In this document: piece by piece, positions 1-7,481 of the stretch
How the letters are laid out: every line of letters starts with the position of its first letter
Numbering within the stretch: the first letter of the stretch is position 1
From: an uncultured Lachnospiraceae bacterium
GTDB taxonomy: Bacteria; Bacillota; Clostridia; Lachnospirales; Lachnospiraceae
DNA length: 61,397 nucleotides
Reading direction: 5' to 3'
Assembly: GCA_947628955.1 (NCBI GenBank)
Contig: CANRBX010000010.1
Location: 1 to 61,397 of the forward strand
Position numbers and translations under genes: made by a program
The notes under the pieces: model-generated
What the model saw: only the letters and a program-made list of their open reading frames with translations
The model's database searches: none
Told to the model about the DNA's origin: nothing

Positions 1-83
1 GAATCCGCGTTGAATGCGTGTACCATCTATGGGCACAGAGGGCATGTGGAAACAGAACAGAATCCCACGTTCGCATTCAGTAA

Positions 84-248
84 ACAGGAGCGATAAAGGA
101 CAGCGTTTACATAGATGGTGGCGCTCAACCGGACAGGCTCACAAATGAGGCAGCTGCGGGTGTCGGTATTGTTCGGAAGATCGATCAGCTTGCCTATGTG
201 GTCAATCAGGGCGTGACGCAGGGGATGCTGCCGCCTGTCGCCTGCTGA
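84..248 (+). pseudogene. remnant of a MATE-family efflux transporter
   Basis: Reading the frame that starts at 84 gives a fragment with the sequence GVGIVRKIDQLAYVVNQGV followed by TQGMLPPVA. It lines up with the middle of MATE transporters; the intact MATE gene at 53606 has AAVGIVLKAERLPLNVGIG followed by ICQGMMPIIAYN at the same place. The frame hits a stop at 81 just upstream and another at 246, exactly where the conserved AYNY should follow. No start codon, N-terminal half or C-terminal half is present. It is therefore a short decayed fragment, not a gene. The family call is by eye and rests on about 35 residues. Confidence 0.55.
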
Positions 249-531
249 TATGCTTCGGGCAGGCAGGTAAAAAAGATGATGATCCTTGATGGCCTGGGCT
301 ATGCGCTTCCGGGCGTTTCCCTGGCCCTGGCTCTGGTATTGGGATGTGGTGAACGTCACGCTCCTGCGGGCTGTCGCCGCCGATACGTTCGCGTTTACCA
401 TTCGTTTCACTTTGACGCCCAGCCTGCCGCTCATACCGCCGTTACTGGCTGTATCGGTTCTTGTCCCATGGCTGTGCTGCCGAAAAATGACAGGTATCAC
501 CATCGTGGAGCGGCTGCGATTGACAGAGTAA
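249..531 (+). pseudogene. remnant of an FtsX-type ABC transporter permease, C-terminal end, frameshifted
   Basis: Directly after the MATE remnant, in the same frame, comes RQVKKMMILDGLGYALPG, the usual start of the last segment of FtsX/MacB-type permeases. Near 340 the matching sequence continues in the +1 frame (NVTLLRAVAADTFAFTIRF, then a hydrophobic stretch and CCRKMTGITIVERLRLTE, then a stop at 529-531). Ending in VERLR plus a few residues is typical of these permeases in Firmicutes. One indel in GGGATGTGGTG separates the two frames. Only the last 90 or so residues remain and the MacB domain is missing. It is a pseudogene fused by deletion to the MATE remnant. Confidence 0.6.
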
Positions 532-566
532 GCCGAATAAAGGCGTGCGGAACATATTCGCCGCAT

Positions 567-614
567 AAAAAATTCCCTCTGATCCTTTTGAAGAAGGATC
601 AGAGGGAATTTTTT
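567..614 (-). terminator. Rho-independent terminator of tRNA-Leu, possibly bidirectional
   Basis: Perfect 21-bp inverted repeat (567-587 with 594-614) around a 6-nt loop, with A6 on the left and T6 on the right. It lies 5 bp beyond the tRNA 3' end. Read on the minus strand it is a strong hairpin followed by T's, so it ends the tRNA transcript. Its symmetry would also stop plus-strand transcription. Confidence 0.9.
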
Positions 615-618
615 GACG

Positions 619-702
619 TGCGGAAGATGGGACTTGAACCCACACGGCACGGATGCCACAAGATCCTTAGTCTTGCTCGTCTGCCAATTCCGACACTTCC
701 GC
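619..702 (-). tRNA. tRNA-Leu (anticodon AAG)
   Basis: On the minus strand the sequence folds as a class II tRNA. It has a 7-bp acceptor stem (GCGGAAG with CTTCCGC) and discriminator A. The anticodon stem CAAGA/TCTTG closes the loop CTAAGGA, giving anticodon AAG for CUU codons. There is a long variable arm (TGGCA TCCG TGCC) and a T arm with GTTCAAGTC. The 3' CCA is not encoded (the next bases are CGT). A consensus promoter lies just upstream and a strong terminator just downstream, so it is a single-gene transcript. Confidence 0.95.
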
Positions 703-713
703 GAACAAAAGGG

Positions 714-742
714 ATTATAGCAAAGAATGTCAGAGAAGTCAA
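714..742 (-). promoter_or_regulatory. promoter of tRNA-Leu
   Basis: On the minus strand a TTGACT -35 box (737-742) and a perfect TATAAT -10 box (714-719) are separated by exactly 17 bp. The tRNA 5' end is 12 bp further on. This is a near-consensus sigma-A promoter. Confidence 0.88.
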
Positions 743-786
743 CACTTAATTTTAAAATCCTCATTTTGAAAAATATATGAATTTTC

Positions 787-815
787 TTGTGATATAACTG
801 CAAGTATGATAAACT
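787..815 (+). promoter_or_regulatory. possible promoter of the murE operon
   Basis: TTGTGA (787-792), 17 bp, TAAACT (810-815), inside the AT-rich gap between the divergent tRNA-Leu and murE. It would leave a leader of about 145 nt. Alternative pairings such as TTGAAA at 766 with TGATAT at 790 are nearly as good, so the exact site is uncertain. The rest of the 703-967 gap shows only the murE ribosome binding site. Confidence 0.4.
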
Positions 816-967
816 GTTATGATAGATTTTTGAACTGCAGGAACCGTACGGGTATCGCTGCAATATATAGATATAGAACAGCCCTTCCGCGGGACGGCGT
901 CCGCAAAGAGGGAGCGCGGATGTGCCGCAGAGAGGGAAAACACAAAACGGGCGGAGGATGATCCGGG

Positions 968-2512
968 ATGGAATTGAAAAAGCTTTTGGAGCATGTGAGT
1001 TACAGCTGCCTTCAGGGCCCGCTGGATGTGGAAGTGAAGAATGTGATCAATGATTCCAGAAAGGCGGAAGAGGGGTCGCTGTTCTTCTGCATCCGCGGAG
1101 CGGTCACGGACGGGCATAAATATGTGCCGGACGTCGTGGCGAAGGGGGCGAAGGTCCTGGTGGTCGAGGAGCCGGTGGTGGCGCCGGGGGATGTGACGGT
1201 CATACAGGTGGAGGATACGAGATATGCGATGGCGCTGATCTCGGCGGCGTACTTTGGCTATCCGGCGGATGGGATGAAGATTATCGGCATCACGGGCACG
1301 AAGGGAAAGACGACGACGACCTACATGGTGAAATCGATCCTGGAGTCTGCCGGCTATAAGGTCGGCCTGATCGGGACGATCGAGGTGATCATCGGGGATG
1401 AGTCGATCCCGGCGCACAATACGACGCCGGAATCGTACACGATCCAGGAATATTTCCGGCGCATGGCGGACGCAGGCTGCCAGGTCGTCGTGATGGAGGT
1501 TTCCTCCCAGGGCCTGATGCTGCACCGGACGGCCGGGATCCCGTTTGAGATCGGCATCTTTACCAATATCGAGCCGGATCATATCGGCCCGGCGGAGCAT
1601 GCGAGCTTTGAGGACTATATCGAGTGCAAGAGCAGGCTTTTCCGGCAGTGCAGGCTCGGCATCGTCAATGCGGACGATGCGCATCTGGAGACGATCCTGA
1701 GGGGGCATACATGTGAGACGGAGAGCTTCGGCCTGTCAGAGGGCGCGGATATCCGGGCAGAGAACCTGCAGCTGGTGTCCAGGCCGGGCTATCTTGGCAT
1801 CGCCTACCATGTGGTCTGCGCGGGAAAGCAGGCGGAAGGCACAAAGCCCGCGGCAGGGCCGGACAGCGAAGGGGCGCACGGCGGCAGGGCTGCGGCGGAG
1901 GCACGCGCGGATGAGTTCGACGTGGAAATCGATATCCCGGGCAAATTCAGTGTGTACAATTCGCTGACGGCGATCGCGGTCTGCCGGCATTTCCGGGTGG
2001 CCGTCGATGATATCAGAAAGGCCCTGAAGACCGCGAAGGTCAAGGGGCGTGTCGAGATGGTGAAGGTCTCGGATGAATTTACGCTGATGATCGATTACGC
2101 GCACAATGCGATGGCGCTCGAGAGCCTGCTGACGACGCTGCGGGAGTACCATCCGCACCGGCTGGTCTGCCTGTTCGGCTGCGGGGGCAACCGCTCGAAG
2201 CTGCGCCGCTATGAGATGGGCGAGGTGTCCGGCAGGCTTGCGGACCTGACGATCATCACCTCGGACAATCCGCGCTTTGAAAAGCCGGAGGACATCATTG
2301 CGGATATCGTGACCGGCATGGAGAAGACGGACGGAAAATACATCACGATCACGGACCGGAAAGAGGCGATCGCCTACGCGATCCGCCACGGCGAGCCGGG
2401 AGACATCGTGGTGCTTGCCGGAAAAGGGCATGAGGACTATCAGGAGATCGAGGGCAGACATTACCCGATGGATGAGCGTGTGCTGATCCGGGAGATTCTG
2501 GAGGGAAGATAG
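968..2512 (+). CDS. murE: UDP-N-acetylmuramoyl-tripeptide synthetase, meso-DAP type
   Basis: Cytoplasmic Mur ligase that adds the third amino acid of the peptidoglycan stem peptide to UDP-MurNAc-L-Ala-D-Glu using ATP. The ATP-binding loop GITGTKGKTTTTYM is at about residues 106-119. The motif DNPRFEKPEDI at about 433 contains the DNPR signature of enzymes that load meso-diaminopimelate rather than lysine, so the wall is probably DAP-type. Length 514 aa is a little above the family norm. The excess is an Ala/Gly/Glu-rich insertion at about residues 285-318 in the central domain that looks like low-complexity expansion. The start is set by GGAGG about 8 bp upstream. It is first in a run with priA, def and fmt, away from the dcw cluster 15 kb downstream. 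Confidence 0.96.
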   Translation: MELKKLLEHVSYSCLQGPLDVEVKNVINDSRKAEEGSLFFCIRGAVTDGHKYVPDVVAKGAKVLVVEEPVVAPGDVTVIQVEDTRYAMALISAAYFGYPADGMKIIGITGTKGKTTTTYMVKSILESAGYKVGLIGTIEVIIGDESIPAHNTTPESYTIQEYFRRMADAGCQVVVMEVSSQGLMLHRTAGIPFEIGIFTNIEPDHIGPAEHASFEDYIECKSRLFRQCRLGIVNADDAHLETILRGHTCETESFGLSEGADIRAENLQLVSRPGYLGIAYHVVCAGKQAEGTKPAAGPDSEGAHGGRAAAEARADEFDVEIDIPGKFSVYNSLTAIAVCRHFRVAVDDIRKALKTAKVKGRVEMVKVSDEFTLMIDYAHNAMALESLLTTLREYHPHRLVCLFGCGGNRSKLRRYEMGEVSGRLADLTIITSDNPRFEKPEDIIADIVTGMEKTDGKYITITDRKEAIAYAIRHGEPGDIVVLAGKGHEDYQEIEGRHYPMDERVLIREILEGR

Positions 2513-2520
2513 AGATTTCT

Positions 2521-4812
2521 ATGGAATTATTCGCGGATATCATCATTGATATCTCACACAGCAGGCTGGACCAGACGTTTCAGTACCGTGTGCCTGAGGC
2601 TCTTCAGGGGACGCTGGAGCCGGGCAACGTGGTCGAAGTCCCGTTTGGGCGGGGAGACCGCAGGACGAAGGGGTACGTGCTGAGGATCACGGAATACAGC
2701 TCCTGCCCGCCGGAAAAGCTCAAGGAGATTCTCCGGATCGAGACGGATCTGGCCGGGTCGGAGTCGAAGCTTACGGCGCTGGCGCTCTGGATGCGCGACT
2801 ATTACGGCTCCACGACGCTGCAGGCCCTGCGGACGGTGCTGCCGTTTCGGCAGAGGGCCGCGCAGAAGACGAAGCGGACCGTGGCGCTGAGGCTTTCGGG
2901 CGAGGAGGCGGCGGAGAAACTGGATTTTTTCCGCAGAAAGCACCAGACGGCCCGCGCGCGGCTTCTGGAGGCGCTTCTGGAGGAGTCCGTGCTGCCCTGG
3001 GAGGTCGTGACGGGCAGCCTGAAGATCACGGCTCCGGTGCTGCGCGCGCTCGAGGAGCAGGGGGTGATCCTCTGCGGGGCGGAGCAGGTGTACCGCACGC
3101 CGGCCGTGCTGAGGATGCTGCGCGAAGAGAGCGGGGACGGCCTGCCGGACAAAGCAGTGCAGGAGGCCGGGAATGAAAAGGAGAGCTCCGGCGCTTCGCG
3201 CGGCGTCCGCCTCAATGAAGAGCAGCAGAGCATTGTCGACACGATATCAGGCGAGTGGGACGATCCGTCCTGCTGCCGGTATCTGATCCACGGGGTGACG
3301 GGCAGCGGCAAGACCGCGGTTTATATGGAACTTATTGAGACGGCGCTTGAGAGGGGACAGCAGGCGATCCTGCTGATCCCGGAGATCTCGCTCACGTATC
3401 AGAATGTGATCCGCTTTTACCACAGGTTCGGCGACCGGATATCGATCCTGCACTCCCGCCTGTCGCCTGCGGAGCGCTACGATCAGTTTGAGCGCGCACG
3501 CACGGGGGACATCGACGTTATGATCGGCCCGCGCTCGGCGCTTTTCACCCCGTTTCAGAGACTTGGGATCATTATTATAGATGAAGAGCACGAATCGTCG
3601 TACAGAAGCGAGACGGTGCCGCGCTACGACGCGCGTGTGACGGCGCAGAAGCGCGCCGCGCTCGAGGGCGCGAAGCTTGTGCTCGGCTCCGCAACGCCGT
3701 CGCTCGAAGCATATTTCGAGGCGGAGAGCGGACAGAGCAGGCTGTTTACGATGACGCGCAGGGCGACCGGAGGCGCGCTTCCGTCCGTGACGGTCACGGA
3801 CATGCGCGGGGAGCTGCGGGACGGCAACCGCTCGATCCTGAGCCGGACGCTCTCGGAGAAGATCCGAAGCCGGCTGGACAGCGGCCAGCAGACTATGCTG
3901 TTCCTGAACCGCAGGGGGTATTCCGGTTTTGTATCCTGCCGCCTGTGCGGGCACGTGATCAAATGCCCGCACTGCGACGTGTCGCTCTCGCTGCACAGAA
4001 ACGGCAGGATGATCTGCCATTACTGCGGGTATGAGCAGCCCGCTGCCGCGGTCTGCCCCCAGTGCGGATCCACCTATATCGGGGGTTTCCGGGCCGGGAC
4101 GCAGCAGATCGAGGACCTGGTCAGGCAGAGCTTTCCGCAGGCCAGGGTGCTCCGCATGGATGCGGACACTACGAGGGGAAAGGACGGGCATGCGGAGATA
4201 CTGCGCTCCTTTGGCAGGGGCGAGGCGGACATTCTTGTGGGCACGCAGATGATCGTCAAGGGACACGATTTCCCGCGGGTGACGCTCGTGGGGATCCTGG
4301 CCGCGGATCTGTCGCTGAACGCGGGAGATTACCGGGCCGCGGAGCGGACCTTTGAGCTCCTGACCCAGGCGGCCGGAAGGGCCGGAAGGGGATCGCAGGC
4401 CGGCGAGGTGGTGATCCAGACGTACCTCCCGGAGAATTATGCGGTCACAAGTGCGGCGGCACAGGATTATCCGGCGTTTTACCGGGAAGAGATGCGCTAC
4501 AGGGCGCTCTCCGGTTATCCGCCTGTGGGCGGCATGATGGCACTTCACTGTTCTTCCGGGGACCCGGAGCAGCTTGCCGTGGCCGCGGAGTATCTGGCGC
4601 AGTTTGTGCGGAAGCTTGCCGGGCGCTATCAGGCGGTTGTGATCGGCCCGGCGGATGAGAGCGTGGCAAAGATCAACGATATTTACCGCAAGGCGCTGTA
4701 TGTCAAGCACCCGGACGTGCGGGTGCTCACGTCGATCAAGAACCTGACGGAGCAGTATATCGAGATCAACACCGGATTTCAGACGGTCCGCGTACAGTTT
4801 GAACGGCAATAG
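2521..4812 (+). CDS. priA: primosomal replication restart helicase PriA (N')
   Basis: 3'-to-5' DNA helicase that reloads the replisome at stalled forks. The N-terminal DNA-binding domain (residues 1-110) is followed by the helicase core, with Walker A GVTGSGKTAVY at about 257 and the DEEH box at about 353. The zinc-binding insertion at about 473-516 carries the expected paired cysteines (CRLCG, CPHC, CHYCG, CPQCG). Next come RMDADTTRGK and the VGTQMIVKGHDFP motif. Length 763 aa is usual. It starts 8 bp after murE and is probably co-transcribed. A low-complexity stretch at about 205-235 sits just before the helicase domain. Confidence 0.97.
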   Translation: MELFADIIIDISHSRLDQTFQYRVPEALQGTLEPGNVVEVPFGRGDRRTKGYVLRITEYSSCPPEKLKEILRIETDLAGSESKLTALALWMRDYYGSTTLQALRTVLPFRQRAAQKTKRTVALRLSGEEAAEKLDFFRRKHQTARARLLEALLEESVLPWEVVTGSLKITAPVLRALEEQGVILCGAEQVYRTPAVLRMLREESGDGLPDKAVQEAGNEKESSGASRGVRLNEEQQSIVDTISGEWDDPSCCRYLIHGVTGSGKTAVYMELIETALERGQQAILLIPEISLTYQNVIRFYHRFGDRISILHSRLSPAERYDQFERARTGDIDVMIGPRSALFTPFQRLGIIIIDEEHESSYRSETVPRYDARVTAQKRAALEGAKLVLGSATPSLEAYFEAESGQSRLFTMTRRATGGALPSVTVTDMRGELRDGNRSILSRTLSEKIRSRLDSGQQTMLFLNRRGYSGFVSCRLCGHVIKCPHCDVSLSLHRNGRMICHYCGYEQPAAAVCPQCGSTYIGGFRAGTQQIEDLVRQSFPQARVLRMDADTTRGKDGHAEILRSFGRGEADILVGTQMIVKGHDFPRVTLVGILAADLSLNAGDYRAAERTFELLTQAAGRAGRGSQAGEVVIQTYLPENYAVTSAAAQDYPAFYREEMRYRALSGYPPVGGMMALHCSSGDPEQLAVAAEYLAQFVRKLAGRYQAVVIGPADESVAKINDIYRKALYVKHPDVRVLTSIKNLTEQYIEINTGFQTVRVQFERQ

Positions 4813-4892
4813 CGGTGCCGCCGCCGGACCCCGGGACGGGTATGGTATCGCCCGGGGCAGCGCCTGAAAGAATTAAACCTGAGAGAATTAAA

Positions 4893-4925
4893 ATAGAATA
4901 AAGATAGAATAAGGATAGAATAAAG
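4893..4925 (+). repeat. 11-bp tandem repeat, three copies, upstream of def
   Basis: Three successive copies of ATAGAATAAAG (the second has a G at the last A position) lie in the 147-bp gap between priA and def. They are preceded by looser AGAATTAAA copies. The run ends about 20 bp before the def ribosome binding site. Confidence 0.75.
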
Positions 4926-4959
4926 AAAAAAGAGATACATTACAAATCGGAGGTATAAA

Positions 4960-5454
4960 ATGGCACTGAGACAGATCAGAATCATGGGAGACAGTAAGCT
5001 TGAGAAGGTATGCAGGCCGGTAAAGGAGATGACGCCGCGGCTGAAGGAGCTGATTTACGACATGCTGGATACGATGTACGATGCGAACGGCGTAGGTCTG
5101 GCGGCCCCGCAGGTGGGTATATTAAAGCGGATTGTGGTAATTGATATAGGAGACGGGCCGCTTATTCTGGTCAACCCGGAGCTTCTGGAAGCCTCCGGCG
5201 AGCAGACCGGCCAGGAGGGCTGTCTGAGCCTGCCGGGACAGGCCGGGATCGTGACGCGCCCGAACCACGTGAAGATCCGGGCGTACGACGAGAACATGCA
5301 GGAGTTCGAGCTTGAGGCGGAGGAGCTTCTGGCTCGCGCCATCTGCCATGAGCTGGATCATCTGGAGGGGATCATGTACGTAAGGCATGTGGAGGGCGAG
5401 CTGTTTGAGGTCACTGCCGAGGAGGAAGAGGACGAGTCCGCGGCGGAGGAGTGA
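4960..5454 (+). CDS. def: peptide deformylase
   Basis: Metalloenzyme that removes the formyl group from the N-terminal methionine of new proteins. All three family motifs are present: GVGLAAPQ at about 44-51, EGCLSLPG at about 86-93 (with the metal-ligand Cys) and HELDHLEG at about 130 (two His ligands and the catalytic Glu). Length 164 aa fits; the C-terminus is an acidic tail. The start is supported by CGGAGG 7 bp upstream. It is followed within 26 bp by fmt, the usual def-fmt pairing, so the gene that makes formyl-Met-tRNA and the one that removes the formyl group are co-expressed. Confidence 0.97.
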   Translation: MALRQIRIMGDSKLEKVCRPVKEMTPRLKELIYDMLDTMYDANGVGLAAPQVGILKRIVVIDIGDGPLILVNPELLEASGEQTGQEGCLSLPGQAGIVTRPNHVKIRAYDENMQEFELEAEELLARAICHELDHLEGIMYVRHVEGELFEVTAEEEEDESAAEE

Positions 5455-5480
5455 CAGCAGAAAGAGATCAGGAGGATTCA

Positions 5481-6431
5481 ATGATCGAGAAGGTAGTGTT
5501 TATGGGGACGCCGGATTTTGCGGTGGGGACGCTGCAGGCGCTGGCGGATTCCGGAAAATATCAGGTACAGGCCGTGTTCACCCAGCCGGACAGGGCGAAG
5601 GGGCGCGGAAAGGCGGTTCAGATGACGCCGGTGAAAGAGGCGGCGCTGGCGGCCGGGATCCCGGTTTATCAGCCGGAGCGGATCCGGGAGCCGGAGTGGC
5701 TCGAGGTGCTTAAGGAGCTGCGCCCGGATGCGATCGTGGTGGTCGCGTTCGGACAGCTGATCCCGCAGAGCATCCTGCAGCTTCCGCCGTACGGCTGCAT
5801 TAACGTCCACGCCTCCCTGCTTCCGCGGTACCGCGGGGCAGCGCCGATCCAGTGGGCGGTGATCAACGGAGACAGGGAGTCCGGCGTCACGACGATGCGG
5901 ATGGACGAGGGGCTGGACACCGGGGACATGATCTTAAAGGAGACGGTGCCGCTTGCGCCGGACGAGACGGGCGGCAGCCTGTTTGACAAGCTGAGCCGGA
6001 CGGGGGCCTCCCTCCTGCTGCGGACGCTGGAGGCGGTCGGAAACGGGACGGCACAGTACGAGCGGCAGCCGAAGGAGAGTCCGACGGCGTATGCGTCCAT
6101 GCTGACGAAAAAGGACGGGCGGATCGACTGGACGCGGAGCGCCGCGGAGATCGAACGGCTGATCCGGGGCCTGAATCCGTGGCCGAGCGCGTATACGACG
6201 TACCGCGGCAGGACGCTGAAGCTGTGGGCCGCCGAGGCCCTTCCCGGAGAAGGGAAGGAAGCGAAGGCGCCGCCGGGAACGGTCGCCGGGGTCACAAAGA
6301 AAACGCTCACGGTTCAGACCGGGGACGGCCTGCTCTCCATCCTGGAGCTGCAGCCGGAGGGAAAAAAGCGCATGACGGCGGACGCTTTTCTGCGCGGCAA
6401 TCCGGTCGAAACCGGAGAAGAGTTTCTGTAG
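5481..6431 (+). CDS. fmt: methionyl-tRNA formyltransferase
   Basis: Transfers a formyl group from 10-formyl-tetrahydrofolate to Met-tRNA(fMet). The N-terminal fold begins VVFMGTPDFAV. The folate-binding and catalytic stretch NVHASLLPRYRGAAPIQWA is at about 108-126, with DEGLDTGDM further on. A C-terminal OB-fold domain follows from about residue 205. The start is set at ATG 5481 because AGGAGG lies 7 bp before it. An in-frame GTG at 5451 overlaps the def stop and has no good site. Length 316 aa is normal. Confidence 0.96.
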   Translation: MIEKVVFMGTPDFAVGTLQALADSGKYQVQAVFTQPDRAKGRGKAVQMTPVKEAALAAGIPVYQPERIREPEWLEVLKELRPDAIVVVAFGQLIPQSILQLPPYGCINVHASLLPRYRGAAPIQWAVINGDRESGVTTMRMDEGLDTGDMILKETVPLAPDETGGSLFDKLSRTGASLLLRTLEAVGNGTAQYERQPKESPTAYASMLTKKDGRIDWTRSAAEIERLIRGLNPWPSAYTTYRGRTLKLWAAEALPGEGKEAKAPPGTVAGVTKKTLTVQTGDGLLSILELQPEGKKRMTADAFLRGNPVETGEEFL

Positions 6432-6446
6432 AGGAATTTCTCCAGA

Positions 6447-6530
6447 AGAATATCTACAGAGAAATTTTTGCAGTAGAATATCTACAGAGAAACTTCTGCA
6501 GAAGAATTTCTACAGGGAAATTTCTGTGAT
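6447..6530 (+). repeat. 28-bp tandem repeat, three copies, after fmt
   Basis: Copies begin at 6447, 6475 and 6503 with the form AGAATATCTACAGAGAAA and then TTTCTGCAG. A decayed half copy overlaps the fmt stop codon at about 6425. The three copies differ at a few positions, which suggests duplication followed by drift. The rest of the gap to 6622 holds a GC hairpin (6577-6592) without a T-tract and the next gene's ribosome binding site. Confidence 0.85.
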
Positions 6531-6622
6531 TGCCCGGCGCGGGACGCTCTGTCCGCCAGAATTCATTCCTGGTCAGGCCCCGCCCGCGGGGCATGTAAGT
6601 TTGCGGTAAAGGAGATGGCTTT

Positions 6623-7375
6623 ATGTATTTACTGATGGCAGGTGTCAATAACTATTACGGTTATGGTTACGGCGGCTATGGCGGCTACCGCTACATGTTC
6701 GACTGGACGTACCTTCTGGTTCTGGCCGGGCTTGTGCTTTCGCTGATTGCCTCCGCCAATGTGAAAAGCACGTTCAGCCGCTATTCGCGCGTGCGCGCGA
6801 TGTGCGGGATGACGGGCGCGATGGCGGCCCAGAGGGTGCTGCAGCTCGCGGGGATCAGCGATGTGCGCATTGAGCATATCGGGGGAAGCCTTACGGACCA
6901 CTATGATCCGCGGACAAAGACGCTCCGGCTCTCGGACAGCACATACTCGTCCAATTCGATCGCCGCGGTGTGTGTTGCGGCGCACGAGTGCGGACATGCG
7001 GTGCAGCACCAGACGGGATACGGGCCGCTTGTGCTGCGCAGCACGCTGGTGCCGGCGGCGAACTTCGGCTCCACGCTGGCATGGCCGGTATTTTTCGCAG
7101 GGCTGATCTTTTCCATGCGTCCGCTGCTGACTGTGGGGATCATTCTCTTTTCTCTGGCAGTCCTGTTCCAGCTCGTGACGCTTCCGGTGGAGTTTAACGC
7201 GTCTTCGCGCGCCCTTAAGATCCTGGAGAACGGCCATGTCCTCGGGGATACGGAGCTGGCGGCGGGCCGGAAGGTGCTGGGGGCGGCCGCGCTGACTTAT
7301 GTGGCGAGCCTTGCGGCCTCTGTGCTGCAGCTGCTGCGCCTGATACTTCTGGCGAACAACCGCAGAAGAGACTGA
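6623..7375 (+). CDS. zinc-dependent membrane metallopeptidase, YugP type
   Basis: A 250-aa integral membrane protein of the neutral zinc metallopeptidase family often named YugP. The N-terminus is Gly/Tyr-rich (YYGYGYGGYGGYRY), followed by a first membrane segment at about 28-48. The zinc motif HECGHAVQH is at about 119-127. Two or three hydrophobic segments follow at about 155-200 and 220-245. The conserved VEFNASSRAL motif precedes the last segment. The substrate of this family is not known. The ribosome binding site AAAGGAG lies 8 bp before ATG 6623. Confidence 0.88.
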   Translation: MYLLMAGVNNYYGYGYGGYGGYRYMFDWTYLLVLAGLVLSLIASANVKSTFSRYSRVRAMCGMTGAMAAQRVLQLAGISDVRIEHIGGSLTDHYDPRTKTLRLSDSTYSSNSIAAVCVAAHECGHAVQHQTGYGPLVLRSTLVPAANFGSTLAWPVFFAGLIFSMRPLLTVGIILFSLAVLFQLVTLPVEFNASSRALKILENGHVLGDTELAAGRKVLGAAALTYVASLAASVLQLLRLILLANNRRRD

Positions 7376-7376
7376 A

Positions 7377-7444
7377 CAAGAGGCAGAAGAGAGCAAGAGG
7401 CAGAAGAGAGCAAGAGACAGGAGAGAGCAAGAGACAGAAGAGAG
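7377..7444 (+). repeat. 17-bp tandem repeat, four copies, between the peptidase gene and rsmB
   Basis: Copies of CAAGAGGCAGAAGAGAG begin at 7377, 7394, 7411 and 7428, with GGC changed to GAC in the last two. The array fills almost the whole gap between the stop of the peptidase gene and the rsmB ribosome binding region. It is purine-only on this strand apart from isolated C's. Confidence 0.9.
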
Positions 7445-7481
7445 AGCGGCATCTGCCGATGCATATGCAGGGGGAAAAAGT

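Noticed and set aside
27-863. Minus-strand open frame of 278 codons across the start of the window
   Set aside because: It runs straight through the tRNA-Leu gene and its terminator, and the plus strand shows the transporter remnants instead.
3247-4809. Long minus-strand open frame (520 codons) opposite priA
   Set aside because: It is the antisense shadow of a high-GC gene: rich in Arg, His and Pro, with no recognisable motif, while the plus strand carries complete PriA motifs.
6447-7444. CRISPR array in the tandem repeats after fmt and the peptidase gene
   Set aside because: The repeats are directly adjacent without unique spacers, so they are minisatellites.
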